From an uncultured Candidatus Saccharibacteria bacterium (GTDB lineage Bacteria > Patescibacteriota > Saccharimonadia > Saccharimonadales > Saccharimonadaceae): a DNA stretch of 15,301 nt. The position numbers and the translations under genes were made by a program. The notes beneath the pieces are model-generated. The model saw only the letters and a program-made list of their open reading frames with translations. It had not been told where the DNA came from and searched no databases. The DNA lies in contig CALHVV010000031.1 in NCBI GenBank assembly GCA_938036915.1, positions 1-15,301 of the forward strand, given 5' to 3'. How positions within the stretch are numbered: position 1 is the stretch's first letter; each line of letters starts with the position of its first letter. Shown piece by piece: positions 13,559 through 15,301 of the stretch.

Positions 13559-13564
13559 ATATCT

Positions 13565-14593
13565 ATGGATATTCGTACTGACGTTTCACTCAAACCATAT
13601 TTGACGATGCAGCTTGGCGGCAACGCTCATACTATGGTCGACCTCTATACCAACGATGATGTCGTGGCGGTGTGCACGATGGCCCACCAACAGCAGGCTG
13701 AACTCTTTGTTCTTGGTGGCGGGAGCAACACTCTAGCCCAAGACAGCGGCTTTGCTGGCATTGTGGCGCGCAACCGTATTCCAGGCTTCTCGGTCATTGC
13801 TGAGGATGATGAGTCGACGACGATTACTGTTGGTGCAGGAGAAGTTCTCGATACTATCGTGGCCAAGACAGTAGCTAGTGGTCTGAGTGGCATTGAGGCG
13901 CTATCGGCTATCCCAGGTACAGCAGGCGCTGCGCCAGTGCAGAACGTTGGGGCATATGGGCAGGAGATTGCCGACACACTCGTCTCGCTCGAGGCATATG
14001 ATCGCCAGCAAAAGCGGTTTGTGTCGCTCAGTGCCGCCGACTGCGAATTTTCGTACCGGCACAGCATTTTCCGGGGCCGCGAGATGGGGCGATATATCAT
14101 CACAAGCATAACGCTCCGCCTGCGCAAGGGTTTGCCGCAGCCACCCTTCTACCAAGCCGTTCAAGATTATCTCACCACCCACGCTATAGCAGAGCCTACC
14201 CCGCAAGACATTCGCCGAGCCGTCATGACGATCCGCGCTGGCAAGCTGCCTGACCCAGCCAAGCTCCCCAATACTGGCTCGTTCTTCAAAAATGCGATTA
14301 TTTCAAGTGAAGAATTTTCTCAGCTCCAGCAGCACTACCCCACAGTGCCGCACTATGCGCTGCCCGATGGGCGCGTCAAGGTGCCATCAGGCTGGCTCAT
14401 CGAGCAAGCGGGGCTCAGAGGCAGCGTTCTCCACGGCATGAAAGTACACGATAAGAATGCAGTAGTGCTCATCAATCAATCGGCTACCAGCTACCGCGAT
14501 CTTGCTGCCGCTCGTGAGGAAATTATTCGCTCAGTGAAGAAAAAATTCGGCATCACCATTGTACAAGAACCGCTAGAAATGCTAGCGGCGTGA
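13565..14593 (+). CDS. murB: UDP-N-acetylenolpyruvoylglucosamine reductase
   Basis: MurB reduces UDP-GlcNAc-enolpyruvate to UDP-MurNAc with NADPH and FAD, the second committed step of peptidoglycan synthesis in the cytosol. The 342-aa length and layout match type I enzymes. Visible are FAD-binding GGGSN (51-55), AIPGTAGAAPVQNVGAYG (115-132), Arg165 in SYRHSIF, the catalytic Ser239 in NTGSFFKN, and a C-terminal EPLE whose Glu335 or Glu338 would be the catalytic acid. The spacing EPLE differs from the usual EPE, so the acid assignment is uncertain. It is monocistronic and leaderless, with an inverted repeat over its promoter. A 7-bp hairpin (14570-14588) overlaps its last codons but lacks a T run. 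Confidence 0.95.
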   Translation: MDIRTDVSLKPYLTMQLGGNAHTMVDLYTNDDVVAVCTMAHQQQAELFVLGGGSNTLAQDSGFAGIVARNRIPGFSVIAEDDESTTITVGAGEVLDTIVAKTVASGLSGIEALSAIPGTAGAAPVQNVGAYGQEIADTLVSLEAYDRQQKRFVSLSAADCEFSYRHSIFRGREMGRYIITSITLRLRKGLPQPPFYQAVQDYLTTHAIAEPTPQDIRRAVMTIRAGKLPDPAKLPNTGSFFKNAIISSEEFSQLQQHYPTVPHYALPDGRVKVPSGWLIEQAGLRGSVLHGMKVHDKNAVVLINQSATSYRDLAAAREEIIRSVKKKFGITIVQEPLEMLAA

Positions 14594-14665
14594 CGAGTCA
14601 AATAGTGTGTAACATCTGCATATAATCTTATCTATTTACCCCTGTTAATCAATAGTTTTTGTAAT

Positions 14666-14703
14666 ATATAGTCAAGAACGTAAAATTGACTATATGTTCT
14701 TGA
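14666..14703. repeat. Two overlapping, mutually exclusive inverted repeats
   Basis: ATATAGTCAA (14666-14675) pairs perfectly with TTGACTATAT (14686-14695). TCAAGAAC (14672-14679) pairs perfectly with GTTCTTGA (14696-14703). The 5' arms share TCAA, so only one hairpin can form at once. Confidence 0.6.
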
Positions 14704-14888
14704 GTATTTGCATCTCACTACTTTTGTTTGTTCTCTGCCAGCTTTGTACTTCTCTCCTATCGGACAAGCACGAAGTTCATTTCCTCCTACTAGAGAATTC
14801 TTTTCTTATTACCCCCCCTATTCGGTAGCCTAGGGGATGCAGTCGAGGCAAAGCAAGCCATAATCACCTCGATTCGCCTTCTCACCTC

Positions 14889-14917
14889 TTGCACTTTTAC
14901 CCCAAAACCCTTATGCT
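14889..14917 (+). promoter_or_regulatory. Promoter of the pilin gene, leaderless start
   Basis: TTGCAC (14889-14894), a 17-nt spacer, TATGCT (14912-14917), then 6 nt to the ATG at 14924. There is no TGn extension here, and the -35 is correspondingly better. Confidence 0.6.
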
Positions 14918-14923
14918 AATTGC

Positions 14924-15301
14924 ATGAGGGTACGACGCGGGTATACAATCGTGGAAATTATTATTGTGCTGGCAATCATGCTGGTGCTGCTGGTGCTGGG
15001 TGTGGTGACGCTCAATAATGCGCAGCGCTCCTCGCGTGATACGGCCCGTACGACCACTGTAGAGACGGTGGCACGCAGCCTCGAATCCTTCTACAACGGG
15101 GACGCAACTGGTACGTCGGGCGAGCAAGGACACCGCTACCCATCAGCCGAACAGTTTTTGACCTCGCTTAATGGCACGGCAATTCGCCACATCCTCCCTG
15201 GGCTATCTGAGGATAGTTACCAATACCCATCGCGCAGTGGCCAGCAAGCGCTCTTCGTCCAGTCGCCAAGCAATGGCATTAGCAAAGATAGCGCCACAGT
15301 C
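14924..15301 (+). CDS. Type IV pilin-like protein, 3' end cut by window
   Basis: 126 codons stay open to the window edge. The N-terminus is a short basic leader MRVRRG followed by YTIVE, the class III prepilin site (G|YTIVE, Glu at +5) cut and methylated by prepilin peptidase. A hydrophobic helix at about 7-28 (IIIVLAIMLVLLVLGVV) and an amphipathic extension (NNAQRSSRDTARTTTVETVARSLESFYNG) follow, then a globular, Ser/Gln-rich domain. This is the standard type IV pilin or type II secretion pseudopilin fold. The start is fixed by the leader peptide and by a promoter ending 6 nt upstream. It may begin a pilus cluster beyond the window. Saccharibacteria use such pili for surface motility and host contact, which may connect to the receiver protein nearby. 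Confidence 0.9.
   Translation, partial: MRVRRGYTIVEIIIVLAIMLVLLVLGVVTLNNAQRSSRDTARTTTVETVARSLESFYNGDATGTSGEQGHRYPSAEQFLTSLNGTAIRHILPGLSEDSYQYPSRSGQQALFVQSPSNGISKDSATV

Larger units (their letters stand above)
13272..13564. other. folD-murB intergenic region
   Basis: The 293 nt hold no firm gene. Seen are a tandem CATTGCTRA pair just after the folD stop, an orphan extended -10 (TGC-TATTAT, 13337-13345) without a good -35, and a weak long-loop stem (GCGCACA with TGTGTGC). A 58-codon ORF at 13405-13581 follows GAGG by 4 nt but overlaps the murB promoter and start and looks accidental. The murB promoter and its inverted repeat occupy the last 35 nt. Confidence 0.4.
14594..14923. other. murB-pilin intergenic region
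   Basis: This 330-nt AT/pyrimidine-rich stretch holds no firm gene. It contains two overlapping perfect inverted repeats (14666-14703), a possible 44-codon ORF (14694-14828), a CCCCTA/TAGGGG stem around 14830, a TCGAGG/CCTCGA pair with a long loop, and at its end the pilin promoter (TTGCAC at 14889). No tRNA or clear terminator is seen. Confidence 0.4.

Noticed and set aside
13405..13581. 58-codon ORF preceded by GAGG
   Set aside because: It passes through the murB promoter and start codon, and its Tyr/Ile-rich tail simply reflects ATAT repeats. No conservation evidence is available.
14570..14588. CCGCTAG/CTAGCGG hairpin at the murB 3' end as a terminator
   Set aside because: The stem is good but is followed by CGTGACGAG with no T run, and it lies inside the coding sequence.
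1..15301. CRISPR array, insertion sequence or prophage
   Set aside because: No regularly spaced repeats, transposase, integrase or phage structural gene was seen.

Overview
The window looks like a chromosomal segment of a small-genome Candidate Phyla Radiation bacterium, most probably Candidatus Saccharibacteria (TM7). I infer this from the style of several proteins: a CysRS with an HTGGIDHIPVHHSNE motif, a RecR lacking its zinc-finger cysteines, a receiver-only response regulator paired with a soluble GAF kinase, and a type IV pilin. TGA is used as a stop (for example murB), which argues against the code-25 lineages Gracilibacteria and Absconditabacteria. Most of the window is near 50-55% G+C by spot counts. 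No phylogeny could be run, so the assignment is an inference.

Layout. 1-3427 (minus) is a compact operon: DHH phosphoesterase, cysS (11-nt overlap) and an unknown 238-aa protein (1-nt gap). A separately promoted, window-truncated gene follows it. 3428-4807 holds a small ORF with a good Shine-Dalgarno and a membrane-anchored lytic transglycosylase on the minus strand. 4808-6418 is a large helical protein of unknown function, convergent with ybaB-recR (6427-7370, minus). 7542-8276 is a strikingly AT-rich orphan gene whose 3' end runs through the terminator and into the 3' end of tRNA-Glu(CUC). 8405-8677 has a near-consensus promoter, several helices including a possible pseudoknot, and a terminator, but no credible protein: a candidate structured RNA of about 238 nt. 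8689-10371 is a divergent histidine kinase and response regulator pair sharing one -10 region. 10384-11109 is an unknown protein. 11330-12347 carries tRNA-Arg(UCG), a TM2-domain membrane protein and tRNA-Lys(CUU). 12441-14593 has folD and murB. The window ends inside a type IV pilin-like gene.

Together these genes cover housekeeping (CysRS, three tRNAs, RecR/YbaB repair, FolD one-carbon metabolism), cell-wall synthesis and remodelling (MurB, lytic transglycosylase), and signalling and surface structures (two-component pair, pilin).

The strongest general pattern is in the promoters. Eight genes have a -10 hexamer ending only 6-7 nt before the ATG (usually as TGn-TAnnnT), so the transcript should start at or next to the start codon and be leaderless. 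Other genes in the same window have clear Shine-Dalgarno leaders or are translationally coupled. The two most interesting signals are this mixed leaderless/leadered architecture and the unassigned structured RNA at about 8440-8677.
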